Assembly (NCBI RefSeq): GCF_015330165.1
Contig: NZ_JADDXT010000002.1
Coordinates: 4,738,024 to 4,802,023, forward strand
Direction: 5' to 3'
Origin: Zobellia roscoffensis
GTDB taxonomy: Bacteria; Bacteroidota; Bacteroidia; Flavobacteriales; Flavobacteriaceae
DNA length: 64,000 nt
Shown: positions 19,093 through 27,592 of the stretch, one piece after another
Layout: each line of letters starts with the position of its first letter
Position numbering within the stretch: the stretch's first letter is position 1
Translations under genes and position numbers: made by a program
The notes under the pieces: model-generated
Database searches by the model: none
The model's input: the letters and a program-made list of their open reading frames with translations, nothing else
What the model was told of the DNA's origin: nothing

Positions 19093-20139
19093 ATGCTTAA
19101 AGCAACCCTATATACGGCACTTCTATCGCTGGTTTTTTGGTCTTGTAATTCTTCTGATGATACATACGAGACCATAAATGAACCTTTAGAATTTTCTGTG
19201 CCCTCTAATTTCCCAGATGCTGTTTATAACCTGGAGACAAATCCGCCAACAACTATAGGTTTTGAACTAGGTAAAAAACTTTTTTATGATGGCCAACTAT
19301 CGAGTAACGGGTTTATCTCTTGCGGGTTTTGTCACGAACAACGAACGGCCTTTACCCATCATGGTCACCAATTTAGCCATGGTATTGATGATTTAGAAGG
19401 AGTTAGAAATACACCTGCCATTCAGAACGCGGCATTCATGAAAGAATTTGCATGGGATGGCGCCACCAATCATTTAGATTTATTTCCGATTATCCCTATT
19501 ACCAATGAAGTAGAAATGGGGGAAACGGTAAGTGGTGTTCTTACTAAAATTAAAAGTGATGAGGAGTATCAAAAACTATTTGCTTCGGCTTTTGAAGATG
19601 GTGAAGTAAACAACGAGAATTTTTTAAAAGCCCTTGCTCAATTTATGGTAATGATGGTTTCGGCAGATTCTAAATACGATAAATATGTACGCCAAGAAGA
19701 AGGCGGAACGTTTACCGATGAAGAAATAGAAGGTTTTGCTGTTTTTACCAACAAATGCGCCTCCTGCCATACCTCAGATCTTTTTAGCGATGACGCTTTT
19801 AGAAACAATGGTTTGGCACCAAACCCTTCTCTTAATGATATAGGTAGAGAAGAAGTAAGCGGAGATGCAACTGATCGTTACAAATTTAAAGTACCTAGCC
19901 TAAGAAATGTGGAACTTACCGCTCCCTATATGCATGATGGTAGGTTCGGCACTTTAGAAGCGGTACTTGATTTTTATAGTAACTCAGTAACGGACTCCCC
20001 TACTTTGGACCCCATTTTAAAACAAGACGGTGAATTAGGAATTGCCCTAACTGATAATGAAAAAACTACGTTGCTGGCCTTTTTGGGTACATTAACAGAT
20101 GAAACTTATATAAATGACGAACGATTTGCTGAATATTAG
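19093..20139 (+). CDS. MbnH-like di-haem cytochrome c peroxidase/MauG-family lipoprotein
   Basis: A 348-residue lipoprotein (Cys18 in LVFWSC, then NSSDD). Two c-type haem motifs are present: CGFCH at residues 77-81 and CASCH at 222-226, in the layout of the bacterial CcpA/MauG superfamily. Further family motifs are GVRNTPAIQNAAF, YKFKVPSLRNVELTAPYMHDGRF and the C-terminal helix region. Because it directly follows an MbnP-family gene, the MbnH function, oxidising a Trp of MbnP, is more likely than peroxide detoxification (established family context plus inference). The final 26 bp overlap the start of the next gene, indicating translational coupling. Confidence 0.88.
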   Translation: MLKATLYTALLSLVFWSCNSSDDTYETINEPLEFSVPSNFPDAVYNLETNPPTTIGFELGKKLFYDGQLSSNGFISCGFCHEQRTAFTHHGHQFSHGIDDLEGVRNTPAIQNAAFMKEFAWDGATNHLDLFPIIPITNEVEMGETVSGVLTKIKSDEEYQKLFASAFEDGEVNNENFLKALAQFMVMMVSADSKYDKYVRQEEGGTFTDEEIEGFAVFTNKCASCHTSDLFSDDAFRNNGLAPNPSLNDIGREEVSGDATDRYKFKVPSLRNVELTAPYMHDGRFGTLEAVLDFYSNSVTDSPTLDPILKQDGELGIALTDNEKTTLLAFLGTLTDETYINDERFAEY

Positions 20140-21133
20140 AATCCTGTTTTGGTTTATAACCATAATAGGTATAAGTCTCAACACCACGCTTTCTTATGGA
20201 AATGACAATCCTAAAGCGATTGACCCAGACCCAATTGATTGTGCAAAATTACTGTATTACAATAGTGAATATTTTGATTTTTGCGATACGTGTGGTTGTG
20301 GAAGTAGCGGTGGCAGTATGGGCTACGGGACCGGATTGAATAATAATTTTATAGGTGTACGTTATATTGGACAAGAGTACCGTTCCCGTGATGGTATTTT
20401 TGCAGACTCTCCTTGGATAACCGAAAACTTCAATACCGTACAGGCTTGGGCCAATATACCGGTTACCAAAAGAGTTATTCTAAATGTTATAGTTCCTTAT
20501 CAATTTCACAACAGAATATTACCGGATAATACAGAGCAAAACATTAATGGTATAGGTGATATTAGTGTACTTGGTTACTATAATTTAATCAAAGCTAGAC
20601 CAGATAGCGTTGTAACCATAAAACCTCAACATTTTCTACAATTAGGAGGGGGAATTAAAATGCCAACTGGTAAATATGACAAGGATAATAACGAAGGAAG
20701 TGTAAACCCTAGTTTTCAATTAGGTAATGGTAGTTGGGATTATATTCTTGCTATGAATTATGGTTTTACATATAGAAACTGGGGTATTACCTCTATGGTC
20801 AATTATACCGTAAAAACTAAAAACCCTAAGAATTATCAATTTGGAAACCAATTAAATTTAGGCATCAACGCATTTAAAACTTATTACGTAGGTGATGTTT
20901 CCCTAACTCCTATTATTGGCGTTGCCGAAGAAATTTATGGTACCAATAAAGAATTAGGCTTTGAAGTAGCCGACACAAAAGGTGATATTTTCTTGGGAAA
21001 ATTAAGTGTAGAGGCTAGCTATAACAGATACGCATTAGGTTTAACCGGAATGCTGCCAATTAGTCAAAACTTAAATAGTGATAAGGTGGAATTACATAAC
21101 CGGCTTTCGGTCTATGTAAATATTAATTTATAG
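20114..21133 (+). CDS. Outer-membrane beta-barrel protein with CDTCGCG motif (MbnP/MbnH locus)
   Basis: A 339-residue exported protein. A signal peptide spans about residues 8-28 (ends LSYG), followed by Cys43 and a short Cys cluster CDTCGCG at residues 57-63 with a Gly/Ser-rich tail (SSGGSMGYGTG). The remainder alternates hydrophobic and polar residues with many aromatic strand ends (VILNVIVPYQF, LNLGINAFKTYYVGDVS) and ends in SVYVNINL, typical of a transmembrane barrel of the MetA-pathway phenol-degradation/transporter type. It overlaps the MbnH-like gene by 26 bp. The Cys cluster on the periplasmic N-terminus could bind metal delivered to or from MbnP (inference). Confidence 0.75.
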   Translation: MTNDLLNIRILFWFITIIGISLNTTLSYGNDNPKAIDPDPIDCAKLLYYNSEYFDFCDTCGCGSSGGSMGYGTGLNNNFIGVRYIGQEYRSRDGIFADSPWITENFNTVQAWANIPVTKRVILNVIVPYQFHNRILPDNTEQNINGIGDISVLGYYNLIKARPDSVVTIKPQHFLQLGGGIKMPTGKYDKDNNEGSVNPSFQLGNGSWDYILAMNYGFTYRNWGITSMVNYTVKTKNPKNYQFGNQLNLGINAFKTYYVGDVSLTPIIGVAEEIYGTNKELGFEVADTKGDIFLGKLSVEASYNRYALGLTGMLPISQNLNSDKVELHNRLSVYVNINL

Positions 21134-21152
21134 AAAGTACTTTTTTTTGTTT

Positions 21153-21198
21153 AAAGTCCTGTTTTCAATGTTTGATAGTCATTGGTAAGCAGGACTTT
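21153..21198 (+). terminator. Candidate terminator after MbnP/MbnH locus
   Basis: Inverted repeat AAAGTCCTG (21153-21161) and CAGGACTTT (21190-21198) with a 28-base loop, followed by TCTTTT. It would close the metal-related operon. Confidence 0.55.
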
Positions 21199-21403
21199 TC
21201 TTTTATCAATTTTTATCTCATTACTACTAAAAATTAAAGTGCTTTATGACATGATTAAAAAACCGAAAATTCTGCTTGGAGGACAAATGCTCCCTTTGTC
21301 CTTAACAAGCTTTTAAGAATTATAATTTAAAGTTTTGGTATATTTATCGCTATTCCGAATAACTCAACTTGTTTTCTCAGGAAAACCCAATCCCTAAACT
21401 TTA

Positions 21404-22099
21404 ATGAAACGAATTTTACTCAGCTTAGCATTAGTATGCACAATTTTATCTAGTGCCCAAGAAACAGGAGAAAGTAGCCTAGGTACGTGGCATATGTATT
21501 TTGGAACCAATAAGGTTTCTGATAAATTCAGTATCCATACAGAGGGTCAATTAAGGTATTACGAACATGCTAAAAACTTTAATCAGTTATTATTACGTAC
21601 CGGATTAAACTATCATATAAACCCTAATGCTATAGCTACAATGGGATATGGTTACATAACCACAGATGGTACTTTTGAAGAATTTCCAGACGAGACCAAC
21701 TCCAAAGAACATCGTATTTTTGAACAGCTTATCCTTAAAAACAAAGTTGGCGACTTTCTTTTTGAACACAGATATAGGCTAGAACAACGCTTTCTAGATT
21801 TTGGAGACAGAACGGATACGCAACACCGCGCTAGGTATAGATTACAAGTAACATTACCGTTAACAAGTGTATTTTTCTTAAATTTTTATGATGAGATTTT
21901 TCTGAACTTACAAGATGATGTTTTTGGCCAAAACCGCTTGTATGCGGCACTAGGAGTAAATGTAACCCATAATCTAAGTGTACAGGCAGGCTATTTAAAA
22001 AACCATTTTCCATCTGCAAATTTTGACCGTTTACAGATAGGTGTCATATATAATCCCGACTTAAGGGATATATTCAAAAAGGACGATAACGGTAGTTAA
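21404..22099 (+). CDS. DUF2490 outer-membrane beta-barrel protein
   Basis: A 231-residue exported protein with a signal peptide at residues 1-18 (ends LSSAQ). Residues 25-231 show DUF2490 features: LGTWHMYFGTNKVSDKFSIH, GYGYITTDGTF, the Arg-rich block FEHRYRLEQRFL and the late strand IGVIYNPDL. The family forms small outer-membrane barrels of unknown function. It follows a 270-bp gap that carries a terminator, so it is probably a separate transcription unit, although it is only 39 bp before the hydrolase-OsmC fusion. Confidence 0.82.
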   Translation: MKRILLSLALVCTILSSAQETGESSLGTWHMYFGTNKVSDKFSIHTEGQLRYYEHAKNFNQLLLRTGLNYHINPNAIATMGYGYITTDGTFEEFPDETNSKEHRIFEQLILKNKVGDFLFEHRYRLEQRFLDFGDRTDTQHRARYRLQVTLPLTSVFFLNFYDEIFLNLQDDVFGQNRLYAALGVNVTHNLSVQAGYLKNHFPSANFDRLQIGVIYNPDLRDIFKKDDNGS

Positions 22100-22138
22100 T
22101 ACAAACCTCTCTATCCGTCAAAATAAAAATAGGCAAAC

Positions 22139-23359
22139 ATGAACCTTCAGAAAATTACTTTTAAAAACAAAAGCGGACAAGAATTGGTCGGCAGATTAGA
22201 ATTACCAGCTAACAGACATCCTCACAATTTTGCCATTTTTGCCCATTGTTTTACTTGTAATAAGAATCTCACGGCTGTTCGTAATATCAGTAAAGCGTTA
22301 ACATCAAACGGATTTGGCGTATTACGTTTTGATTTTACAGGTTTAGGAGAAAGTGAGGGCGATTTTGCTGACACCAATTTTTCCGGTAATATTGAAGATT
22401 TAGTCGCTGCTGCCCATTATTTAGAAGAAAACTATAAAGCTCCTACTCTTTTAGTTGGACATTCACTTGGTGGTGCGGCCGTAATTTTTGCTGCTGAAAA
22501 AATAGATTCTATAAAATCTCTAGCTACCATAGGTGCTCCATCTAACCCTGTTCACATAGAACATTTGTTGCAAAGCGGAATTCCTGAGATTGAGGAGACA
22601 GGAAAAGCGATAGTTAACCTTAGTGGCAGGGATTTCACCATTAAGAAACAATTTTTAGATGATTTACAACACAAGCCACTCGCTCAAATACTGGGTAAAC
22701 TCCGTAAACCAATCCTAATTCTACACTCACCACAAGATAACACTGTAGAAATTAAAAATGCCGAAGAAATTTATGTAGCGGCACATCACCCAAAAAGTTT
22801 TGTCTCTCTAGATGATGCTGACCATTTATTATCCGATAAAAAAGACTCCTTTTACGCTGGCGAGATTATCTCAGGGTGGGCTAAGCGATACTTAGCACTA
22901 GATACGGAACAACAGGAAACACCTAAAACCAAACATCAAGTTGTGGCAAGCCTAGATGATTCCGAAGGATTTACTACACAAATGAAAGTGGGCAATCACT
23001 TCTTAACCGCAGACGAGCCTAAAGATGTTGGAGGCAATGATTTTGGACCTTCTCCTTACGAATTTGTTTCTGCAGGGCTATCTGCATGTACTGCTATGAC
23101 CGTACAGATGTATGCCAAAAGAAAAGGTTGGAAAATAGATAATATAGAGGTTCATACTTCCTATAGCAGAAGCCATGCAGTAGATTGTGCAGACTGTGAA
23201 TCAGATGCAGCCAAAATAGATACTTTTGAAAGAGATATAAGGCTTACAGCAGATTTAGATGAAAAACAGAAAAAACGCATTCTTCAAATTGCCGATAAAT
23301 GTCCGGTACACAAGACCTTACACAACGAAACACAGGTCATTACCAAATTAGTGGAATAA
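22139..23359 (+). CDS. Alpha/beta hydrolase - OsmC fusion protein
   Basis: A 406-residue cytoplasmic fusion. Residues 1 to about 255 are an alpha/beta hydrolase with nucleophile Ser109 in GHSLGGAAV, the acidic residue in ILHSPQDNTV and His in DADHLLSD. Residues about 270-406 are an OsmC domain with the paired redox Cys: Cys317 (SAGLSACTAMTV) and Cys388 (IADKCPVHKTL). The same fusion is recognised across Bacteroidota and Proteobacteria as a bifunctional family. It probably links ester or thioester hydrolysis with peroxide chemistry, but no substrate has been assigned. Its 39-bp spacing to DUF2490 permits co-transcription. Confidence 0.92.
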   Translation: MNLQKITFKNKSGQELVGRLELPANRHPHNFAIFAHCFTCNKNLTAVRNISKALTSNGFGVLRFDFTGLGESEGDFADTNFSGNIEDLVAAAHYLEENYKAPTLLVGHSLGGAAVIFAAEKIDSIKSLATIGAPSNPVHIEHLLQSGIPEIEETGKAIVNLSGRDFTIKKQFLDDLQHKPLAQILGKLRKPILILHSPQDNTVEIKNAEEIYVAAHHPKSFVSLDDADHLLSDKKDSFYAGEIISGWAKRYLALDTEQQETPKTKHQVVASLDDSEGFTTQMKVGNHFLTADEPKDVGGNDFGPSPYEFVSAGLSACTAMTVQMYAKRKGWKIDNIEVHTSYSRSHAVDCADCESDAAKIDTFERDIRLTADLDEKQKKRILQIADKCPVHKTLHNETQVITKLVE

Positions 23360-23491
23360 CCCATTGTTCGCCTTTATTAATAGAACTACGGGCATATAAG
23401 TTTTTATGTGTTAAAATCGTCTTAGAACGAACTTGATTTGGCTGTAAGAATGTTTAACTTTGATGCCAAACCTAAAAAATTCACAGTGAAC

Positions 23492-24130
23492 ATGAAAAAA
23501 ATTAAACTTATAGCCCTTGGGCTACTGTTAGTTGGTGCTTTTAGCTGTAAAGACGCCAAAAAAGAAAGCACTGAACAAAGCACAGAAGCACAAGCTGTAA
23601 CGGAAACTTATAGCTTGGTACAAGACTCTACAAAGGTTAGTTTCACCGCTTATAAAACCTCTGATAAATTACCGGTTGGTGGTCAATTCAAAAAGATAAA
23701 TATTACCAAAGCTGGTGAGGGCGGTTCTGCTATTGAGGCTCTAAACGGAACTGAGTTCAGTATTCCTGTAAGTAGCTTGTTTACGAATGACGCTACGGGC
23801 ACAAGGGATCCAAAAATTTTGGAATTCTTCTTTGGTGCAATGGACAACACAGAGCTTATCTCTGGAGTATTTAAAGTTGCAGCGGACAACTCATGTTCTA
23901 TTGATGTAACGTTAAACGGAAATACAGAAAATATAGCACTTACACATAAAATTGTTTCGGATAACGCCCTTACTTTTGATGGTGTTATGAACCTTGAAAA
24001 CTGGGACGCACTTGATGCCGTTGCTTCAATAAATAAAGCTTGTGAAGCTTTGCACACGGGTAAAGATGGTGTTAGTAAAACATGGAGCGAGGTTGCGGTT
24101 CACGCAGAAGTATTGCTTCAGAAAAACTAG
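23492..24130 (+). CDS. YceI-family lipoprotein
   Basis: A 212-residue lipoprotein; the start at 23492 was preferred over an upstream ATG at 23438 because it places the SPII motif LVGAFSC at the N-terminus. The YceI lipocalin-like domain begins with SLVQDSTKVSFTAYKTSD and carries GTEFSIPVSSLFTNDATGTRD and a conserved C-terminal strand region. YceI proteins bind isoprenoid or amphipathic ligands in the periplasm and are often induced by stress. It is followed by a strong hairpin and then by the SOD lipoprotein, forming a group of envelope-stress genes. Confidence 0.88.
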   Translation: MKKIKLIALGLLLVGAFSCKDAKKESTEQSTEAQAVTETYSLVQDSTKVSFTAYKTSDKLPVGGQFKKINITKAGEGGSAIEALNGTEFSIPVSSLFTNDATGTRDPKILEFFFGAMDNTELISGVFKVAADNSCSIDVTLNGNTENIALTHKIVSDNALTFDGVMNLENWDALDAVASINKACEALHTGKDGVSKTWSEVAVHAEVLLQKN

Positions 24131-24163
24131 ACTTTCAGAACAAAGACATTTAAGTCTTCCTTT

Positions 24164-24205
24164 AAAAAATCCACTTATCAAATTATATTGATAAGTGGAT
24201 TTTTT
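24164..24205. terminator. Hairpin terminator after YceI gene
   Basis: Eighteen-base-pair perfect stem AAAAAATCCACTTATCAA / TTGATAAGTGGATTTTTT with loop TTATA and terminal T-run. Confidence 0.9.
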
Positions 24206-24319
24206 AATGCACTCCCTTTTTTTAACTCAATACCTTAGAATCATGCCGCATACGATGGTAAGGATTGAAAGCACCCAAATTTCTTATTACATTTCAACCA
24301 AATCATAAATACAAGAACA

Positions 24320-24931
24320 ATGAAACATATAAAAATAGGAGCCATAGCTATACTGGCCATGACAATGGTAAATTGCAAAGAAGTTAAAAAAAATGCAGCA
24401 GATTCATCAACAGAAGGACTTGACAAAAGTGTAGACCAGATGGAAGCAAGTGCCCGAGAAATGAAGGAAGATATTATGGGAGAATCTCTTACCGTACTGA
24501 TGACCGCTAAAAATAACAGCAAAATGAAAGGTGAAATAACCTTTACTCAAAACGATGATGAAGTTGTTATGAAAGCAGAATTCACCGGACTAGAAGAAGG
24601 CTCTCACGCAATTCATCTTCATGAAAATGCCGATTGCTCTTCTAATGATGGAAAATCTGCCGGTGGTCATTGGAACCCTGTAGACGAACGCCATGGTAAA
24701 TGGGGAGATGAAAAAGGATACCATAAAGGAGATATAGGTAATTTTGAAGCCGATGCCAATGGTAATGCCATGGTAGATTTTTCTACCGACCAATGGTGCA
24801 TAGGTTGCGATGATGACACTAAGAACATTATAGGGAGATCGGTAATTGTACACCAAGGCTCAGATGATTTTACATCTCAACCAAGTGGAGATGCTGGATC
24901 TAGAGTTGGTTGTGCCAGCATTACCAAATAA
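24320..24931 (+). CDS. sodC: Cu/Zn superoxide dismutase lipoprotein
   Basis: A 203-residue lipoprotein (Cys19 in MTMVNC) with a Cu/Zn-SOD domain at about residues 55-203. Copper and zinc ligand regions are visible: HAIHLHENADC, SAGGHWNP, KGYHKGDIGNF, and the C-terminal pair SVIVHQGSDD and GSRVGCASI, which includes the disulfide Cys and the Arg near the active site. It dismutates superoxide in the periplasm or at the outer membrane. A coiled, charged linker (about 25-50) separates the lipid anchor from the domain. Terminators on both sides make it monocistronic. Confidence 0.92.
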   Translation: MKHIKIGAIAILAMTMVNCKEVKKNAADSSTEGLDKSVDQMEASAREMKEDIMGESLTVLMTAKNNSKMKGEITFTQNDDEVVMKAEFTGLEEGSHAIHLHENADCSSNDGKSAGGHWNPVDERHGKWGDEKGYHKGDIGNFEADANGNAMVDFSTDQWCIGCDDDTKNIIGRSVIVHQGSDDFTSQPSGDAGSRVGCASITK

Positions 24932-24953
24932 CCTTAAACAACACTTTAACATT

Positions 24954-24980
24954 AAAAACCGCTATGAAGAGCGGTTTTTT
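24954..24980. terminator. Hairpin terminator after sodC
   Basis: Stem AAAAACCGCT / AGCGGTTTTT with loop ATGAAG and T-run; 22 bp after the sodC stop. Confidence 0.85.
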
Positions 24981-25007
24981 CTATCTTTAACTCAACTAAT
25001 AAAATAT

Positions 25008-25556
25008 ATGGATTTAGATACATTGGTCGTTCGCTTCCAAAAAAAGGATATTCTAGCTTTTGAGAAGCTGTATGATATGTATTGGGAAAATATATGCGGC
25101 GTTGTTCATACCATCGTAAAAGACAAAGGTTTAGCAGAAGAAATTTCTCAAGACGTTTTTGCAAAGGTCTGGAACAACTCAGATAGCTACAATGCTTCAA
25201 AAGGGCGCTTTTTTACTTGGATTTTAAACATTGCGCGTAATGCGGCAATCGATAAAGTGCGCTCAAAATCCTATAAAGACCAAAAAAAGAACCTGTCCGC
25301 AGATTACTTCGTAGGTATTTTGAACAGAGCGGATAATCCTGAAGAAGATAAAGAGGAGATAGACACTTCCGCACTTAAAAAACTAGTATTGAATCTAAAG
25401 GAAAAATGTCTTGAAATCATTGAAATGCTTTATTTTAAGGGATATACCCAAACAGAAGCTTCTCAAGAATTAGATATTCCCCTAGGTACCGTTAAAACGA
25501 GAAATAGAAGTTGTATTTCTCAATTACGGGAAAATGTTACATTAGAATGGAAGTAG
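25008..25556 (+). CDS. ECF-type RNA polymerase sigma factor
   Basis: A 182-residue sigma-70 family factor. The start at 25008 (MDLDTLVVRFQ) was chosen because the longer frame from 24846 overlaps sodC and the terminator. Region 2 is FEKLYDMYWENICGVVHTIV plus DVFAKVWNN; region 4 is a helix-turn-helix containing GYTQTEASQELDIPLGTVKTR. It should direct core polymerase to a small stress regulon. Its stop overlaps the anti-sigma gene start by 10 bp, a standard arrangement for co-translation with its inhibitor. Confidence 0.93.
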   Translation: MDLDTLVVRFQKKDILAFEKLYDMYWENICGVVHTIVKDKGLAEEISQDVFAKVWNNSDSYNASKGRFFTWILNIARNAAIDKVRSKSYKDQKKNLSADYFVGILNRADNPEEDKEEIDTSALKKLVLNLKEKCLEIIEMLYFKGYTQTEASQELDIPLGTVKTRNRSCISQLRENVTLEWK

Positions 25557-26350
25557 ACAAATACATAGCATCGGGAATTTTGGAACTTTACGTGGCGGGA
25601 ACGCTAACGGAAGAACAAAATATGGAAGTATTTCAGTATGCACGTGAGTATACAGAAATACGAGAAGAGATATTGGCTATAGAAGCTTCTATATTAGAAC
25701 TGACCAAATCGGTAGCTCCATCAATTGCCAAAAGAAAAGGTTTTGATGACGTTAAAGTTCGTATAGGAGAAAGAAAAGATACCCAAGTTGTTCAATTTCC
25801 TAGAGAAAAATCGAATTGGAGTACGTATACAGGTTGGGCTGCAGCTATTTTATTGGGCGTTGGTTTGGCATGGTTCTATAATGAGAACACAGAACTTAAA
25901 TCTAACATAAATGTTGTTGAGCAAGAAAAACAACTTCTGGAACAACAGATTTTTGAAGCGCGAGGCTCATTGGCCAGTACTAACGAACTATTGAACAACT
26001 TAAGAGATAAAGATGTAACCTTAACTCCATTAGGAGGGCAAGAAGTTTCACCTACATCGTATGCCAAAGCCTACTGGAATAAATCAGAAGACAAAGTATA
26101 TATAGATGCTCAAGGATTGCCAGAACCACCAGATGGCATGGTATACCAAGTATGGTCTTTAAAATTAGATCCATTAACACCAACAAGTATGGGGCTTCTT
26201 GAGGATTTTGCTCAAGACGAAAACAAAGTATTTACTTTGGACAATCCTAACCAAACGGAAGCGTTTGGTATTACACTTGAACCCGCAGGTGGTAGTGAAT
26301 CACCTAATTTAGAACAGCTATACACTTTAGGGGCAGTAGCATCTTCTTAA
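25547..26350 (+). CDS. Membrane-bound anti-sigma factor (RskA-like)
   Basis: A 267-residue single-pass protein. Residues 1-60 form a helical N-terminal sigma-binding region (IASGILELYVAGTLTEEQ) without the zinc HxxxCxxC motif of ZAS anti-sigma factors. One membrane helix lies at about 100-120 (WAAAILLGVGLAWFY), followed by a coiled coil (about 125-165) and a periplasmic RskA-type C-domain (PEPPDGMVYQVWSLKLDP). It should hold the sigma factor inactive until an envelope signal triggers proteolysis. Start at 25547 (MEVDKY) selected within the sigma gene overlap. Confidence 0.88.
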   Translation: MEVDKYIASGILELYVAGTLTEEQNMEVFQYAREYTEIREEILAIEASILELTKSVAPSIAKRKGFDDVKVRIGERKDTQVVQFPREKSNWSTYTGWAAAILLGVGLAWFYNENTELKSNINVVEQEKQLLEQQIFEARGSLASTNELLNNLRDKDVTLTPLGGQEVSPTSYAKAYWNKSEDKVYIDAQGLPEPPDGMVYQVWSLKLDPLTPTSMGLLEDFAQDENKVFTLDNPNQTEAFGITLEPAGGSESPNLEQLYTLGAVASS

Positions 26351-26371
26351 AGTAGTATCACTTAAACTTAA

Positions 26372-26403
26372 AAAGAGCTTTACATTTACTTGTAAAGCTC
26401 TTT
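26372..26403. terminator. Hairpin terminator after anti-sigma gene
   Basis: Thirteen-base-pair stem AAAGAGCTTTACA / TGTAAAGCTCTTT with loop TTTACT. Confidence 0.85.
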
Positions 26404-26426
26404 CTATTTGTAGATAGCAAACTACC

Positions 26427-26492
26427 TCGGGGCAAGCCCACGAAGCATTAGAAGGGATACACCTTTATTTCGAGGCAAACCTAGGAGCATTT
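26427..26492. repeat. Two imperfect direct repeats in an intergenic region
   Basis: Copies at 26427-26450 (TCGGGGCAAGCCCACGAAGC...) and 26470-26492 (TCGAGGCAAACCTAGGAGC...) share about 17 of 22 bases and the core TCGrGGCAArCCyAsGA. They may be a degenerate copy of a dispersed intergenic element; only one locus is seen in this window. Confidence 0.45.
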
Positions 26493-26535
26493 AATCTAAA
26501 TTATCGAGTAAATTATAAAAGTTCCGTAACTGGAA

Positions 26536-27582
26536 TTATAAATCTTTGTTCACCTTATGTATAGCCATTAGTTTCACCATCCACTTGGGTAAAGGTTTGT
26601 GCGGGTTTCTCTTTTTTAAGTCGATAAAAACTCCCCATTTCTTATATACAGGAACTTTATGGGTCTCTACCAGTTCAATTAATGTGCCATCTGGGTCTTC
26701 CATATATGCAAACCTGCCAGCTGCATCGCCCATATCAAAACTATTGGCGCTATCTACGGTGAACGAATGACCTATTTTTTCTGCTTCAAGACGTAGAACA
26801 TCCAATCCAGATACATCAAAACACAGATGAATAAAACCTAAATCTCCCCAAAGTCTATTTTTGAATATGATATCAGGAACTCTATCTAATGCTTGTATTA
26901 ATTCAATTTGAGATGGACCGTATAATTCACCAAAACCGCCTGAGCGTTTATTACTTCGTGTAAGCAAAACCCGCCTGTATATATTTCCTCCTCTATTTGA
27001 AAACTCTTCAAAAACACCGGAAAAATCGCTTGAAACCGTATCATAACCAAGTAACTTATCATAAAAATAGAGCGAAGCATCCATATCGGAAACTCCTATA
27101 ATAACCCCTAAAACTCCTCCGCTATCGCTATCTTTATTAGCAAAATAATAATGTTCATTAACCAGTTGTACCCAGTTATCCCAAGGGTCTTTGAAGTAAA
27201 AATGATTTCCTTCTAAAATTTCAGAAAGCTCGGTTACGGTAGAGTTTTGCAGGGCCTTATGTATCTGCTCTATTTTAGCTGATCTGATTTTTATAGCGTT
27301 AATTCCTAAATCACCAAATTGAACTAAATTTTGTGGTGGCTGCGGCTTTCTATTTCTAAACTGCCAAATCTCCAATCCGCCACCACCGGTCATATTCAAT
27401 GCCAAAATAGCTTGGCGTTGTTCTGGCGTACCTGCCGTATACCGGGTCATTAGATTAGCGGTAGCCACATCATTGAATACCATAATATCAAAACCCAAAT
27501 GCACCCTATACCAATTAAAAACAGCATTTGCATCTGTGACACCAATACCTATCTGTTGAATTCCGTTTATAATTTTTTGCAT
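26536..27582 (-). CDS. Two-domain VOC (glyoxalase/dioxygenase-fold) protein
   Basis: A 348-residue protein made of two vicinal-oxygen-chelate modules. Module 1 (about 5-140) opens with IQQIGIGVTDANAVFNWY, where the usual first metal-binding His is Gln. Module 2 (about 148-300) has VIIGVSDMDASLYFYDKLLGY, IHLCFDVSGLD and DPDGTLIELVETH with candidate His and Glu ligands. Overall length resembles extradiol dioxygenases and 4-hydroxyphenylpyruvate dioxygenase, but closer similarity to those enzymes was not recognised. It lies 10 bp after the glycosyltransferase gene and is probably co-transcribed with it. Reaction unknown. Confidence 0.78.
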   Translation of the reverse strand: MQKIINGIQQIGIGVTDANAVFNWYRVHLGFDIMVFNDVATANLMTRYTAGTPEQRQAILALNMTGGGGLEIWQFRNRKPQPPQNLVQFGDLGINAIKIRSAKIEQIHKALQNSTVTELSEILEGNHFYFKDPWDNWVQLVNEHYYFANKDSDSGGVLGVIIGVSDMDASLYFYDKLLGYDTVSSDFSGVFEEFSNRGGNIYRRVLLTRSNKRSGGFGELYGPSQIELIQALDRVPDIIFKNRLWGDLGFIHLCFDVSGLDVLRLEAEKIGHSFTVDSANSFDMGDAAGRFAYMEDPDGTLIELVETHKVPVYKKWGVFIDLKKRNPHKPLPKWMVKLMAIHKVNKDL

Positions 27583-27592
27583 TCTTAAGTGA

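Noticed and set aside
17632..21133. Methanobactin biosynthesis cluster
   Set aside because: MbnP and MbnH homologues are present, but no precursor peptide or MbnB/MbnC-type enzymes were seen; only the copper-protein part of such loci is represented.
23683..24057. 124-codon minus-strand frame inside the YceI gene
   Set aside because: Mirror frame of a clear YceI domain; no signal, domain or start context of its own.
24846..25007. Upstream extension of the sigma factor
   Set aside because: Runs through the end of sodC and its terminator; sigma region 2 begins only after the ATG at 25008.
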